Below, one piece after another: positions 1-9,093 of a stretch of 64,000 nt of DNA. This stretch comes from Pseudomonas putida (GTDB taxonomy: Bacteria; Pseudomonadota; Gammaproteobacteria; Pseudomonadales; Pseudomonadaceae): the NCBI GenBank assembly GCA_041879295.1, contig CP047152.1, positions 5,337,501 to 5,401,500 of the forward strand. The letters are read 5' to 3'. The notes under the pieces are model-generated. The model searched no databases. It saw only the letters and a list, made by a program, of their open reading frames with translations, and was not told where the DNA came from. Each line of letters begins with the position of its first letter. Within the stretch, counting starts at the first letter, position 1. The position numbers and the translations under genes were made by a program.

Positions 1-1
1 A

Positions 2-250
2 GACGGCCTGCTCGACCTGCCGACCTTGCTGGCCCGTCTGAGCAGCGGCCCGGCTGCCGCCCTGCGCCTGCCGGCCGGGGAGCTGAAAGTAGGCGGCCCG
101 GCCGACCTGGTGCTGTTCGACCCGCAAGCCTCCACCGTTGCCGGCGAACAATGGTTCTCCCGTGGCGAGAACTGCCCGTTCATCGGCCACTGCCTGCCGG
201 GGGCGGTGCGTTATACCTTGGTCGACGGGCACGTCTGCCACGAGGCCTGA
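2..250 (+). CDS. Dihydroorotase-like protein, C-terminal fragment (PyrC'/PyrX)
   Basis: The reading frame is open from the window edge to a TGA at 248-250, giving the last 82 residues. The segment ADLVLFDP, followed by an NCPFIG stretch and an LVDGHV ending, is typical of the C-terminal end of amidohydrolase-superfamily dihydroorotases. In pseudomonads such a protein is often the non-catalytic partner of aspartate carbamoyltransferase (PyrB). The metal-binding residues would lie upstream of the window, so I cannot tell whether this is the active or the inactive paralogue. A REP pair follows it. Confidence 0.7.
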   Translation, partial: DGLLDLPTLLARLSSGPAAALRLPAGELKVGGPADLVLFDPQASTVAGEQWFSRGENCPFIGHCLPGAVRYTLVDGHVCHEA

Positions 251-258
251 GTAACATG

Positions 259-340
259 CTTCGCGGGCACGCCCGCTCCCACAGGATCACCACAATTCCA
301 AGGCATGTGGTAACCCTGTGGGAGCGGGCATGCCCGCGAA
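259..340. repeat. REP palindrome pair, inverted
   Basis: Two copies of the P. putida-type REP core (TTCGCGGGCACGCCCGCTCC and its inverse) face each other across about 30 bases between the dihydroorotase-like gene and hslV. The pair can fold into one long hairpin. Confidence 0.85.
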
Positions 341-461
341 TGCCTTCACATAGTCCCCCCGCCAAGCGCGACCATTCATCCCCCCCGGTTGAAATCCTTC
401 CCCCCACCCCCATATGAGTCTGCATCAGGCACTTTCGCCCCGCTGCGTGGAGACTCTCCCC

Positions 462-992
462 TTGACCACAATCGTTTCTGTCCGCCGTAACGGCAAAGTC
501 GTCATGGGCGGCGACGGCCAGGTATCCCTTGGCAACACCGTGATGAAAGGCAACGCCAAGAAGGTGCGCCGCCTGTACCACGGCCAGGTCATCGCGGGCT
601 TCGCCGGCGCTACCGCCGACGCTTTCACCCTGTTCGAGCGCTTTGAAGGTCAGCTGGAAAAACACCAGGGCCACCTGGTACGCGCCGCCGTCGAGCTGGC
701 CAAGGAATGGCGTACCGACCGCTCCCTGAGCCGCCTGGAAGCCATGCTCGCCGTGGCCAACAAGGATGCATCCCTGATCATCACCGGTAACGGTGACGTG
801 GTCGAACCCGAAGACGGCCTGATCGCCATGGGTTCCGGCGGCGCCTATGCCCAGGCCGCAGCCCGTGCCCTGCTGAACAAGACCGACCTCTCGGCCCGCG
901 AAATCGCCGAGACCGCCCTGAACATCGCCGGCGACATCTGCGTGTTCACCAACCACAACCTGACCATCGAGGAGCAGGACCTGGCCGACTGA
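462..992 (+). CDS. hslV: ATP-dependent protease subunit HslV
   Basis: HslV is the threonine-peptidase chamber of the HslUV (ClpQY) cytoplasmic protease. I place the start at TTG 462, not at the upstream ATG 414: this gives [20 protein letters not shown], so Met removal exposes the catalytic Thr, and a GGAG lies about 9 bases upstream near 449. The 176-residue product matches the family length, and the extra 16 residues from 414 would bury the active site. [14 protein letters not shown] and the C-terminal NHNLTIEE are family-typical. hslU follows after 76 bases that include a hairpin at 1008-1028. Confidence 0.96.
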   Translation: MTTIVSVRRNGKVVMGGDGQVSLGNTVMKGNAKKVRRLYHGQVIAGFAGATADAFTLFERFEGQLEKHQGHLVRAAVELAKEWRTDRSLSRLEAMLAVANKDASLIITGNGDVVEPEDGLIAMGSGGAYAQAAARALLNKTDLSAREIAETALNIAGDICVFTNHNLTIEEQDLAD

Positions 993-1007
993 TTCAGCTG
1001 TTCTGGC

Positions 1008-1028
1008 GCCCCTTCCCGGCGAAGGGGC
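1008..1028 (+). terminator. Hairpin between hslV and hslU
   Basis: GCCCCTTC pairs with GAAGGGGC around a CCGGC-type loop and is followed by TTTT. It could act as a partial terminator or as an RNA-stability element setting the HslV:HslU ratio. It is not an operon end, because hslU follows closely on the same strand. Confidence 0.5.
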
Positions 1029-1068
1029 TTTTCCACGCTGACTCACCTGCCCAAGGACCGTATTGATC

Positions 1069-2412
1069 ATGTCCATGACCCCCCGCGAGATCGTCCACGA
1101 ACTCAATCGCCACATCATCGGCCAGGACGACGCCAAGCGCGCCGTGGCCATTGCCCTGCGCAACCGCTGGCGGCGCATGCAGCTCCCTGCCGAGCTACGT
1201 GCCGAAGTCACCCCCAAGAACATCCTGATGATCGGCCCTACCGGCGTCGGCAAGACCGAAATCGCCCGCCGTCTGGCCAAGCTGGCCAACGCGCCGTTCC
1301 TCAAGGTCGAAGCCACCAAGTTCACCGAAGTGGGCTACGTGGGCCGCGACGTCGAGTCGATCATCCGTGACCTGGCCGATGCCGCGCTGAAGATGCTGCG
1401 CGAGCAGGAAATCATCCGCGTGCGCCACCGCGCCGAAGACGCCGCCGAAGACCGCATCCTCGACGCCCTGCTGCCCCAGGCGCGCGTCACCAGCTTCAGC
1501 GAAGAAGCCGCACAGACCAGCAGCGACTCCAACACTCGCCAGCTGTTCCGCAAACGCCTGCGCGAAGGCCAACTGGACGACAAGGAAATCGAGATCGAAG
1601 TGGCCGATGCCGTCGGTGTCGAAATTGCTGCGCCGCCCGGCATGGAAGAAATGACCAACCAGCTGCAGAGCCTGTTTGCCAATATGGGCAAGGGCAAGCG
1701 CAAAGCGCGCAAGCTGAAGGTAAAAGAAGCGCTGAAGATGGTTCGCGATGAAGAAGCGAGCCGCCTGGTCAACGAGGAAGAGCTCAAGGCCAAGGCCCTG
1801 GAAGCGGTCGAACAGCACGGCATCGTGTTTATCGACGAGATCGACAAGGTTGCCAAGCGTGGCAACGTTGGCGGTGCCGACGTATCCCGCGAAGGCGTAC
1901 AGCGCGACCTGCTGCCGCTGATCGAAGGCTGCACCGTCAACACCAAGCTGGGCATGGTCAAGACCGACCACATTCTGTTCATTGCCTCGGGTGCATTCCA
2001 CCTGAGCAAGCCGAGCGACCTGGTGCCCGAGCTGCAAGGCCGCCTGCCGATCCGTGTTGAACTGAAGGCACTGACCCCGGAAGACTTCGAGCGCATCCTG
2101 CAAGAGCCGCACGCGTCGCTGACCGAGCAGTACCAGGCATTGCTGAAGACCGAAGGCCTGAACATCGAGTTCCTCGCCGACGGCATCAAGCGCCTGGCCG
2201 AGATTGCCTACCAGGTCAACGAGAAAACCGAAAACATCGGTGCCCGCCGCCTGCACACCCTGCTCGAGCGCTTGCTCGAAGAGGTGTCGTTCAGTGCGGG
2301 CGACCTGGCCAGCACCCATGACGAAGCGCCGATCCAGATCGATGCGGCGTATGTGAACAGCCACCTCGGTGAGCTGGCGCAGAACGAAGACCTGTCGCGT
2401 TACATCCTGTAA
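1069..2412 (+). CDS. hslU: HslU, AAA+ unfoldase of the HslUV protease
   Basis: HslU unfolds substrates with ATP and feeds them to HslV. The 447-residue protein has Walker A GPTGVGKT (about residues 57-64), an inserted I domain rich in charged residues (about 110-240), Walker B VFIDEID, and a sensor-2 ENIGARR motif near the C-terminus. The last residues, EDLSRYIL, form the conserved tail that docks into HslV. The start chosen is ATG 1069, behind AAGGA at 1053-1057; the TTG at 1063 and ATG at 1075 are alternatives. Confidence 0.97.
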   Translation: MSMTPREIVHELNRHIIGQDDAKRAVAIALRNRWRRMQLPAELRAEVTPKNILMIGPTGVGKTEIARRLAKLANAPFLKVEATKFTEVGYVGRDVESIIRDLADAALKMLREQEIIRVRHRAEDAAEDRILDALLPQARVTSFSEEAAQTSSDSNTRQLFRKRLREGQLDDKEIEIEVADAVGVEIAAPPGMEEMTNQLQSLFANMGKGKRKARKLKVKEALKMVRDEEASRLVNEEELKAKALEAVEQHGIVFIDEIDKVAKRGNVGGADVSREGVQRDLLPLIEGCTVNTKLGMVKTDHILFIASGAFHLSKPSDLVPELQGRLPIRVELKALTPEDFERILQEPHASLTEQYQALLKTEGLNIEFLADGIKRLAEIAYQVNEKTENIGARRLHTLLERLLEEVSFSAGDLASTHDEAPIQIDAAYVNSHLGELAQNEDLSRYIL

Positions 2413-2426
2413 GACCAGTTTCGACA

Positions 2427-2515
2427 GCTTCGCGGGCAAGCCCGCTCCTGCACATGTCACCACATCCCTTGGGCCTGTGGTGATCCGTGCAGGAGCGGGC
2501 TTGCCTGCGAAGAGG
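2427..2515. repeat. REP palindrome pair, inverted
   Basis: Two inverted REP copies sit directly after hslU, with an extra short complement (TGTCACCAC / GTGGTGA) between them. The pair separates hslVU from the DUF971 gene. Confidence 0.85.
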
Positions 2516-2578
2516 CCCTTGAATCCCTTTCCCATAAGCTGGAAGCTGTGCTTCATCAGCTCCCGAGAGATTCTGCCC

Positions 2579-2956
2579 ATGGCCCGCCTGCCTACCGCCA
2601 TCAACCTGCACAAAGCCTCCAAAACCCTCAGCCTCACCTACGCGCCCGGCGAGGTCTACCACCTGCCCGCCGAATTCCTGCGCGTGCACTCTCCCTCCGC
2701 CGAGGTCCAGGGCCACGGCAACCCCATCCTGCAGTTCGGCAAGATCAATGTCGGCCTCAGTGGCCTGGAACCTGCCGGCCAATATGCACTGAAACTGACC
2801 TTCGACGACGGTCATGACAGCGGCTTGTTCACCTGGGAATACCTTGAGCAACTGTGCCTGCGCCAGGAACAACTGTGGGCGGAATACCTCGACGAGTTGC
2901 ACAAGGCCGGCAAATCCCGCGACCCAGCCGAATCTGTGGTCAAGCTCATGCTCTAG
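2579..2956 (+). CDS. DUF971 (gamma-butyrobetaine hydroxylase-like N-terminal domain) protein
   Basis: A 125-residue protein. A strand-rich core containing LTYAPGEVYHLPAEFLRVHS, followed by a DDGHDSGLFTWEYL motif, matches the DUF971 fold known from the N-terminus of gamma-butyrobetaine hydroxylases and from iron-sulphur-related proteins. Stand-alone copies are small cytoplasmic proteins of uncertain role. ATG 2579 is the only in-frame ATG near the conserved start, with a purine stretch GAGAGA upstream. It lies between hslVU and phaC1; being adjacent to the PHA genes does not show a role in PHA metabolism. Confidence 0.85.
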   Translation: MARLPTAINLHKASKTLSLTYAPGEVYHLPAEFLRVHSPSAEVQGHGNPILQFGKINVGLSGLEPAGQYALKLTFDDGHDSGLFTWEYLEQLCLRQEQLWAEYLDELHKAGKSRDPAESVVKLML

Positions 2957-3014
2957 CGCAAGGCCTGCGGGGTTTAGAGCGCATTTTCTAAATTCATCTG
3001 TTTGAATGGGTTGC

Positions 3015-3038
3015 AGACAGCCCAGTGAAGGGCTGTCT
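3015..3038 (+). terminator. Hairpin after the DUF971 gene
   Basis: AGACAGCCC and GGGCTGTCT form a perfect 9-bp stem around AGTGAA. The downstream T content is low, so this may be a weak terminator or a leader structure upstream of phaC1. The remaining 186 bases before phaC1 should hold its promoter; I could not assign boxes or a PhaD site with confidence. Confidence 0.5.
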
Positions 3039-3224
3039 TGCGCATTACACGAAAGTCGGGTAACCAATGGGTGTGGCAAGTTCCCTGCATCACTTTGCAG
3101 GTCGTCAGCACCCACGCAGCACCGCTGTTCCTTATCACTGGTCACCCGAGTAGCAGTACCGGGCTCAGGGCTGTGCACCCACCACAGCAACCGGTACTCG
3201 TCTCAGGACAACGGAGCGTCGTAG

Positions 3225-4904
3225 ATGAGTAACAAGAACAACGATGAGCTGCAGCGGCAGGCCTCGGAAAACACCCTGGGGCTGAACCCGGTCATCGGCA
3301 TCCGCCGCAAGGACCTGTTGAGCTCGGCACGCACCGTGCTGCGCCAGGCCGTGCGCCAACCGCTGCACAGCGCCAAACATGTGGCTCACTTTGGCCTGGA
3401 GCTGAAGAACGTGCTGCTGGGCAAATCCAGCCTGGCCCCGGAAAGCGACGACCGTCGCTTCAATGACCCGGCCTGGAGCAACAACCCGCTGTACCGCCGC
3501 TACCTGCAAACCTATCTGGCCTGGCGCAAGGAGCTGCAGGACTGGGTCAGCAGCAGCGACCTGTCCCCCCAGGACATCAGCCGCGGCCAGTTCGTCATCA
3601 ACCTGATGACCGAGGCCATGGCGCCGACCAATACCCTGTCCAACCCGGCTGCGGTCAAACGCTTCTTCGAAACCGGCGGCAAGAGCCTGCTCGATGGCCT
3701 GTCCAACCTGGCCAAGGACATGGTCAATAACGGCGGCATGCCTAGCCAGGTGAACATGGATGCCTTCGAAGTGGGCAAGAACCTGGGCACCAGCGAAGGC
3801 GCGGTGGTGTACCGCAACGATGTGCTGGAGCTGATCCAGTACAGCCCCATCACCGAGCAGGTGCACGCCCGCCCGCTGCTGGTGGTGCCACCGCAGATCA
3901 ACAAGTTCTATGTGTTCGACCTCAGCCCGGAAAAGAGCCTGGCGCGCTTCTGCCTGCGCTCGCAGCAGCAGACCTTCATCATCAGCTGGCGCAACCCGAC
4001 CAAGGCCCAGCGCGAGTGGGGCCTGTCCACCTACATCGATGCGCTGAAAGAAGCCGTCGACGCGGTGCTGGCGATTACCGGCAGCAAAGACTTGAACATG
4101 CTTGGCGCCTGCTCCGGCGGCATCACCTGTACCGCACTGGTGGGCCACTATGCCGCCATTGGTGAGAACAAGGTCAACGCCCTGACCCTGCTGGTCAGCG
4201 TGCTGGACACCACCATGGACAACCAGGTCGCATTGTTTGTCGACGAGCAGACCTTGGAGGCAGCCAAGCGCCACTCCTATCAGGCGGGCGTGCTGGAAGG
4301 CAGCGAAATGGCCAAGGTGTTCGCCTGGATGCGCCCCAACGACCTGATCTGGAATTACTGGGTAAACAACTACCTGCTCGGCAATGAGCCCCCCGTATTC
4401 GACATCCTGTTCTGGAACAACGACACCACGCGCCTGCCGGCCGCCTTCCACGGCGACCTGATCGAAATGTTCAAGACCAACCCGCTGACCCGCCCCGACG
4501 CCCTGGAAGTGTGCGGCACCGCGATCGACCTGAAACAGGTCAAATGTGACATCTACAGCCTCGCCGGCACCAACGACCACATCACCCCATGGCCGTCATG
4601 CTACCGCTCGGCACATCTGTTCGGCGGCAAGATCGAATTCGTACTGTCCAACAGCGGGCATATCCAGAGCATCCTCAACCCGCCGGGTAACCCGAAGGCA
4701 CGCTTCATGACCGGTGCCGACCGCCCGGGCGACCCGGTGGCCTGGCAGGAAAACGCCATCAAGCATGCAGACTCCTGGTGGTTGCACTGGCAGAGTTGGC
4801 TGGGCGAGCGTGCCGGCGCGCTGAAAAAGGCACCGACCCGCCTGGGCAACCGTGCGTATGCCGCCGGTGAAGCCTCCCCAGGCACCTACGTTCACGAGCG
4901 TTGA
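3225..4904 (+). CDS. phaC1: Class II poly(3-hydroxyalkanoate) polymerase PhaC1
   Basis: PhaC1 polymerises (R)-3-hydroxyacyl-CoA (C6-C14) into medium-chain-length PHA at the granule surface. The 559-residue length is standard for class II enzymes. The lipase-like box GACSGG carries the nucleophile Cys296, with Asp451 (GTNDHITPW) and His479 (SNSGHIQS) completing the triad; all three were located by codon count. ATG 3225 has a GGAG 8 bases upstream. It heads phaC1-phaZ-phaC2-phaD. Its paralogue phaC2 lies 960 bases downstream, an old duplication around phaZ. Confidence 0.98.
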   Translation: MSNKNNDELQRQASENTLGLNPVIGIRRKDLLSSARTVLRQAVRQPLHSAKHVAHFGLELKNVLLGKSSLAPESDDRRFNDPAWSNNPLYRRYLQTYLAWRKELQDWVSSSDLSPQDISRGQFVINLMTEAMAPTNTLSNPAAVKRFFETGGKSLLDGLSNLAKDMVNNGGMPSQVNMDAFEVGKNLGTSEGAVVYRNDVLELIQYSPITEQVHARPLLVVPPQINKFYVFDLSPEKSLARFCLRSQQQTFIISWRNPTKAQREWGLSTYIDALKEAVDAVLAITGSKDLNMLGACSGGITCTALVGHYAAIGENKVNALTLLVSVLDTTMDNQVALFVDEQTLEAAKRHSYQAGVLEGSEMAKVFAWMRPNDLIWNYWVNNYLLGNEPPVFDILFWNNDTTRLPAAFHGDLIEMFKTNPLTRPDALEVCGTAIDLKQVKCDIYSLAGTNDHITPWPSCYRSAHLFGGKIEFVLSNSGHIQSILNPPGNPKARFMTGADRPGDPVAWQENAIKHADSWWLHWQSWLGERAGALKKAPTRLGNRAYAAGEASPGTYVHER

Positions 4905-4911
4905 GTTACAG

Positions 4912-4941
4912 CGCCGTGGCGGCCTGCAAGGCGCCACGGTG
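4912..4941 (+). terminator. Hairpin in the phaC1-phaZ gap
   Basis: GCCGTGGCG pairs with CGCCACGGT (4932-4940, one G-T pair) just after the phaC1 stop, followed by GTTTAC. It may reduce read-through from phaC1 into phaZ or stabilise the phaC1 mRNA end. The T-tract is poor, so its strength as a terminator is uncertain. Confidence 0.4.
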
Positions 4942-4966
4942 TTTACTTCACCCAAGAGTCACGTGC

Positions 4967-5818
4967 ATGCCGCAACCCTATATTTTCAGGACCGTCGAGC
5001 TGGACAACCAGTCCATCCGTACCGCTGTTCGCCCCGGCAAGCCGCACCTGACACCGTTGCTGATCTTCAACGGCATCGGCGCCAACCTCGAGCTGGTGTT
5101 TCCGTTCATCGAAGCACTTGATCCGGACCTGGAAGTCATCGCCTTCGATGTGCCCGGGGTCGGCGGCTCGTCCACACCGCGCCACCCGTATCGCTTCCCT
5201 GGGCTGGCCAAGCTGACCGCGCGGATGCTCGACTACCTCGACTACGGCCAGGTCAACGTAATCGGCGTGTCCTGGGGCGGCGCCCTGGCCCAGCAGTTCG
5301 CTCACGATTACCCCGAGCGCTGCAAGAAGCTGGTGCTGGCCGCAACCGCTGCCGGCGCGGTCATGGTGCCAGGCAAGCCCAAGGTGCTGTGGATGATGGC
5401 CAGCCCCCGGCGTTACGTGCAGCCGTCGCATGTCATCCGCATTGCACCGATGATCTATGGCGGCGGCTTCCGACGTGACCCAGACCTGGCCATGCACCAT
5501 GCCGCCAAAGTGCGCTCCGGCGGCAAACTGGGCTACTACTGGCAGCTGTTCGCCGGGCTCGGCTGGACCAGCATCCACTGCCTGCACAAGATCCAGCAGC
5601 CCACCCTGGTACTGGCCGGCGACGACGACCCGCTGATCCCGCTGATCAACATGCGCCTGCTAGCCTGGCGGATTCCCAATGCCCAGCTACACATTATCGA
5701 CGACGGCCATCTGTTCCTGATCACCCGGGCAGAAGCCGTCGCCCCGATCATCATGAAGTTCCTGCAGGAAGAACGTCAGCGTGCGGTCATGCATCCCCGT
5801 CCGGCCTCGGGGGGGTGA
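4967..5818 (+). CDS. phaZ: Intracellular PHA depolymerase PhaZ
   Basis: PhaZ is a granule-associated alpha/beta hydrolase that releases 3-hydroxyalkanoic acids from stored medium-chain-length PHA, allowing polymer turnover. The nucleophile elbow GVSWGG places the catalytic Ser at residue 102; Asp (GDDDP) and His (DDGHLF) follow in the last third. I start at ATG 4967 (MPQPYIFRTVELD, 283 residues). The longer frame from 4901 overlaps phaC1 and adds residues without conserved character. The Shine-Dalgarno sequence is weak (CAAGAG). The product ends 48 bases before phaC2. Confidence 0.97.
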   Translation: MPQPYIFRTVELDNQSIRTAVRPGKPHLTPLLIFNGIGANLELVFPFIEALDPDLEVIAFDVPGVGGSSTPRHPYRFPGLAKLTARMLDYLDYGQVNVIGVSWGGALAQQFAHDYPERCKKLVLAATAAGAVMVPGKPKVLWMMASPRRYVQPSHVIRIAPMIYGGGFRRDPDLAMHHAAKVRSGGKLGYYWQLFAGLGWTSIHCLHKIQQPTLVLAGDDDPLIPLINMRLLAWRIPNAQLHIIDDGHLFLITRAEAVAPIIMKFLQEERQRAVMHPRPASGG

Positions 5819-5866
5819 AACAGCTGCGGCCTGACAGGGAAATGGATTAGACGAGGGAGTGTTGCC

Positions 5867-7549
5867 ATGAAAGACAAACCGGCCAAAGGATCGACAACGC
5901 TCCCCGCCACCCGCATGAACGTGCAGAACGCCATCCTCGGCCTGCGCGGCCGCGACCTGCTTTCCACGCTACGCAACGTCGGCCGCCACGGCCTGCGCCA
6001 CCCGCTGCATGCCGCACACCATCTGCTGGCGCTTGGCGGGCAGTTGGGGCGGGTAATGCTGGGGGACACGCCCTACCAGCCGAACCCGCGTGACGCACGC
6101 TTCAGTGACCCGACCTGGAGCCAGAACCCGTTCTACCGCCGCGGCCTGCAGGCCTATCTGGCCTGGCAGAAGCAGACACGCCAGTGGATCGATGAAAGCC
6201 ACTTGAACGACGATGATCGAGCCCGCGCCCATTTTCTGTTCAACCTGATCAACGATGCGCTGGCGCCCAGCAACTCACTGCTCAATCCGCTGGCGGTCAA
6301 GGAGCTGTTCAACACTGGCGGCCAGAGCCTGGTGCGCGGCGTGGCCCACCTGCTCGACGACCTGCGTCACAACGATGGGCTGCCGCGTCAGGTGGACGAG
6401 CGCGCCTTTGAAGTGGGCGTTAACCTGGCCGCAACCCCTGGCGCAGTGGTATTTCGCAACGAACTGCTGGAGCTGATCCAGTACTCGCCGATGAGCGAAA
6501 AGCAGCACGCACGCCCACTGCTGGTCGTGCCGCCTCAGATCAACAAGTTCTACATCTTCGACCTCAGCGCTACCAACAGCTTTGTCCAGTACATGCTCAA
6601 AAGCGGCTTGCAGGTGTTCATGGTCAGTTGGCGCAACCCCGACCCACGCCACCGTGAATGGGGCCTTTCCAGCTACGTGCAAGCCTTGGAGGAAGCGCTC
6701 AATGCCTGCCGCAGTATCAGCGGCAACCGCGACCCCAACCTGATGGGCGCCTGTGCCGGCGGCCTGACCATGGCCGCACTGCAAGGCCACCTGCAAGCCA
6801 AGAAGCAATTGCGCCGGGTGCGCAGTGCCACCTATCTGGTCAGCTTGCTGGACAGCAAGTTCGAAAGCCCGGCCAGCCTGTTCGCCGATGAACAAACCAT
6901 CGAAGCGGCCAAGCGGCGCTCCTATCAGCGTGGCGTGCTGGACGGTGGCGAAGTGGCACGGATCTTTGCCTGGATGCGGCCCAACGACCTGATCTGGAAC
7001 TACTGGGTCAACAACTACCTGCTCGGCAAGACACCGCCGGCTTTCGACATCCTGTACTGGAATGCCGACAGCACGCGCCTGCCCGCCGCGCTGCATGGCG
7101 ACCTGCTGGAGTTTTTCAAGCTCAACCCCTTGACCTACGCGTCCGGGCTGGAGGTGTGCGGTACGCCGATCGACCTGCAGCAGGTCAATATCGACAGCTT
7201 TACCGTGGCCGGCAGCAACGACCACATCACGCCATGGGACGCGGTGTACCGCTCGGCCTTGCTGCTGGGTGGCGAGCGGCGCTTCGTGCTGGCCAACAGC
7301 GGGCATATCCAGAGCATCATCAACCCGCCAGGCAACCCCAAAGCCTACTACCTGGCCAACCCCAAGCTGAGCAACGACCCGCGCGCCTGGTTCCACGATG
7401 CCAAGCGCAGCGAAGGCAGCTGGTGGCCGTTGTGGCTGGAGTGGATCACCGCCCGCTCCGGCCTGCTCAAGGCGCCGCGCACTGAACTGGGCAACGCCAC
7501 TTACCCACCGCTAGGCCCCGCGCCAGGTACCTACGTGCTGACCCGATGA
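5867..7549 (+). CDS. phaC2: Class II PHA polymerase PhaC2
   Basis: This is the second medium-chain-length PHA synthase, 560 residues and closely similar to PhaC1 along its length (shared RPLLVVPPQINKFY, MRPNDLIWNYWVNNYLLG and SGHIQSI blocks). The nucleophile is Cys296 within GACAGG, where PhaC1 has GACSGG; the Asp and His motifs GSNDHITPW and NSGHIQS are intact. A GAGGGAG Shine-Dalgarno sequence precedes ATG 5867. It probably differs from PhaC1 in substrate preference or expression level. phaD follows after 12 bases, implying co-transcription. Confidence 0.97.
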   Translation: MKDKPAKGSTTLPATRMNVQNAILGLRGRDLLSTLRNVGRHGLRHPLHAAHHLLALGGQLGRVMLGDTPYQPNPRDARFSDPTWSQNPFYRRGLQAYLAWQKQTRQWIDESHLNDDDRARAHFLFNLINDALAPSNSLLNPLAVKELFNTGGQSLVRGVAHLLDDLRHNDGLPRQVDERAFEVGVNLAATPGAVVFRNELLELIQYSPMSEKQHARPLLVVPPQINKFYIFDLSATNSFVQYMLKSGLQVFMVSWRNPDPRHREWGLSSYVQALEEALNACRSISGNRDPNLMGACAGGLTMAALQGHLQAKKQLRRVRSATYLVSLLDSKFESPASLFADEQTIEAAKRRSYQRGVLDGGEVARIFAWMRPNDLIWNYWVNNYLLGKTPPAFDILYWNADSTRLPAALHGDLLEFFKLNPLTYASGLEVCGTPIDLQQVNIDSFTVAGSNDHITPWDAVYRSALLLGGERRFVLANSGHIQSIINPPGNPKAYYLANPKLSNDPRAWFHDAKRSEGSWWPLWLEWITARSGLLKAPRTELGNATYPPLGPAPGTYVLTR

Positions 7550-7561
7550 GCTGCTGACTGG

Positions 7562-8176
7562 ATGAAAACCCGCGATCGTATCCTTGAATGCGCCCTGCAG
7601 TTGTTCAATCAGCAGGGCGAACCCAACGTATCCACCCTGGAAATTGCCAACGAACTCGGCATCAGCCCAGGCAACCTGTACTACCACTTCCATGGCAAGG
7701 AGCCGGTGGTACTGGGCTTGTTCGAGCGCTTTGAAGAAGCGTTGATGCCGTTGCTGGACCCGCCGCTGGAGGTGCGTCTGGACGCAGAGGATTACTGGCT
7801 GTTTCTGCACTTGATCGTCGAGCGCATGGCTCAGTACCGCTTCCTGTTCCAGGACTTGTCCAACCTGACCGGGCGCCTGCCCAAGCTCGCCCGAGGCATG
7901 CGCAGCCTGATCAATGCGATCAAACGCACGCTGGCGGCGCTGTTGGCCAGCCTCAAGAGCCAGGGGCTGGTAGAGAGTGATACCCAGGCGCTGGGTCAAC
8001 TGGTGGAGCAGATCACCCTGACGCTGATGTTCTCGCTGGATTATCAGCGTGTGCTGGGGCGCGAGGGGGATGTGGGGATCGTGGTGTATCAGGTGATGAT
8101 GCTGGTGGCGCCGCATCTGCAGGCCCAGGCACGGGCGGCGGCGGAGCAACTGGCAGTGAAGTACCTGGAGGGGTAG
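7562..8176 (+). CDS. phaD: TetR-family regulator PhaD
   Basis: PhaD is known in P. putida as a TetR-like activator of the phaC1 and phaI promoters that responds to a beta-oxidation intermediate. Here the 204-residue protein has an N-terminal helix-turn-helix (TRDRILECALQLF then STLEIANELGISPGNLYYHF, about residues 2-45) and a helical ligand domain. The short gap after phaC2 fits co-transcription with the polymerase operon. It faces phaF across a REP pair. Confidence 0.95.
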   Translation: MKTRDRILECALQLFNQQGEPNVSTLEIANELGISPGNLYYHFHGKEPVVLGLFERFEEALMPLLDPPLEVRLDAEDYWLFLHLIVERMAQYRFLFQDLSNLTGRLPKLARGMRSLINAIKRTLAALLASLKSQGLVESDTQALGQLVEQITLTLMFSLDYQRVLGREGDVGIVVYQVMMLVAPHLQAQARAAAEQLAVKYLEG

Positions 8177-8197
8177 GCCGAGCAGATCCGTGGTGGG

Positions 8198-8283
8198 GCC
8201 TTCGCGGGCATGCCCGCTCCCACAGGGTCTGCGCTGATGTTCGGATCTGCGCTGTACCTGTGGGAGCGGGCGAGCCCGCGAAG
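8198..8283. repeat. REP palindrome pair between convergent phaD and phaF
   Basis: Two inverted REP copies fill the gap between the convergent ends of phaD and phaF. Folded as RNA, the pair could serve as a terminator or 3'-end stabiliser for both transcripts; no separate T-tract terminator was seen. Confidence 0.85.
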
Positions 8284-8297
8284 AAAGCGACGCGGTA

Positions 8298-9083
8298 TCA
8301 GATCAGGGTACCGGTGCCAGTCGGTGCCGACGGCGTGCTGCTGGCCGGGGTAGCGGCAGGTGCCGGTGCTGTGGTCGCAGCAGGCGCAGCGCTGGCAGCT
8401 GGTGCTGCTGGTTTGGCCGCTGCCGGTTTGGCTGGAGCTTTCTTCACCGCAGGTTTCTTGGCTGCCGCAGGTTTGGCCGCTGCAGGCTTGGCTGCTGGCT
8501 TGGCTGCAGGTTTTGCCGCTGCGGTTTTGGCTGCGGGTTTTGCCGCTGCGGTTTTAGCAGCAGGTTTGGCCGCCGCCGTTTTCGCCGCAGGCTTGGCTGC
8601 TGCTTTGGCCAGTGGCTTGGCCGCAGCCTTGCTCGCAGCCGGCTTGGTTGCTGCAGTGCGCGACGAAATCGGCGTAACCGAAGCACCGGTCAGCTTCTCG
8701 ATCTGCTTGGTCAGGCTGTCCACCTGCTGGTGCAGTGCCTTGATCTCGTTGCGGCTCGGCACACCAAGGCGCGAGATGGCGCTGTTAAGGCGCTTGTCGA
8801 AGGCTTCTTCAAGTTCGCTCCACTTGCCCAGCGCACGGTCCTTCACGCCCGACACCCGCGAAGTGGTCGAAGACTTGGCAGTCTCGGCAACATCTTCAGC
8901 CGTCTTTTTCGCCTGTTTCTCGGCCTTCTCGCCATCCTTTACCAGCGAGTCGAACAGCTTCGGGCCGTCCTGGTCGATCTTCGAATAGATACCCAGCCCA
9001 GCCAGCCAGATCTTGCGGGAGTATTTCTCGATCCCGCCGACCCAGGAGCTGCCTTCTTTTTCGGTGTTCTTCTTGCCAGCCAT
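8298..9083 (-). CDS. phaF: Phasin PhaF, granule-associated nucleoid-binding protein
   Basis: PhaF coats PHA granules with its N-terminal phasin domain and binds DNA with a histone H1-like tail, helping granules segregate with the nucleoid. The 261-residue product shows both parts: residues 1-140 with SRKIWLAGLGIYSKI and a leucine-rich coiled coil (HQQVDSLTKQIEKL), then a long Lys-Pro-Ala tail with repeated AAKPAAKT units. I start at ATG 9083 (MAGKKNTEK) behind AAGGAG; a longer upstream frame overlaps phaI. It lies 10 bases after phaI and is transcribed with it. Confidence 0.97.
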   Translation of the reverse strand: MAGKKNTEKEGSSWVGGIEKYSRKIWLAGLGIYSKIDQDGPKLFDSLVKDGEKAEKQAKKTAEDVAETAKSSTTSRVSGVKDRALGKWSELEEAFDKRLNSAISRLGVPSRNEIKALHQQVDSLTKQIEKLTGASVTPISSRTAATKPAASKAAAKPLAKAAAKPAAKTAAAKPAAKTAAAKPAAKTAAAKPAAKPAAKPAAAKPAAAKKPAVKKAPAKPAAAKPAAPAASAAPAATTAPAPAATPASSTPSAPTGTGTLI

Positions 9084-9093
9084 CCTGCTCTCC

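Noticed and set aside
1195-2637. Minus-strand frame opposite hslU
   Set aside because: It is antisense to a strongly conserved gene, with no recognisable motif.
3039-3224. PhaD operator upstream of phaC1
   Set aside because: PhaD is known to act there in P. putida, but I could not find a convincing inverted half-site pair shared with the phaI region.
8260-8988. Ala/Gly-rich plus-strand frame opposite phaF
   Set aside because: It is the antisense reading of the Ala-Lys-Pro repeats of phaF.
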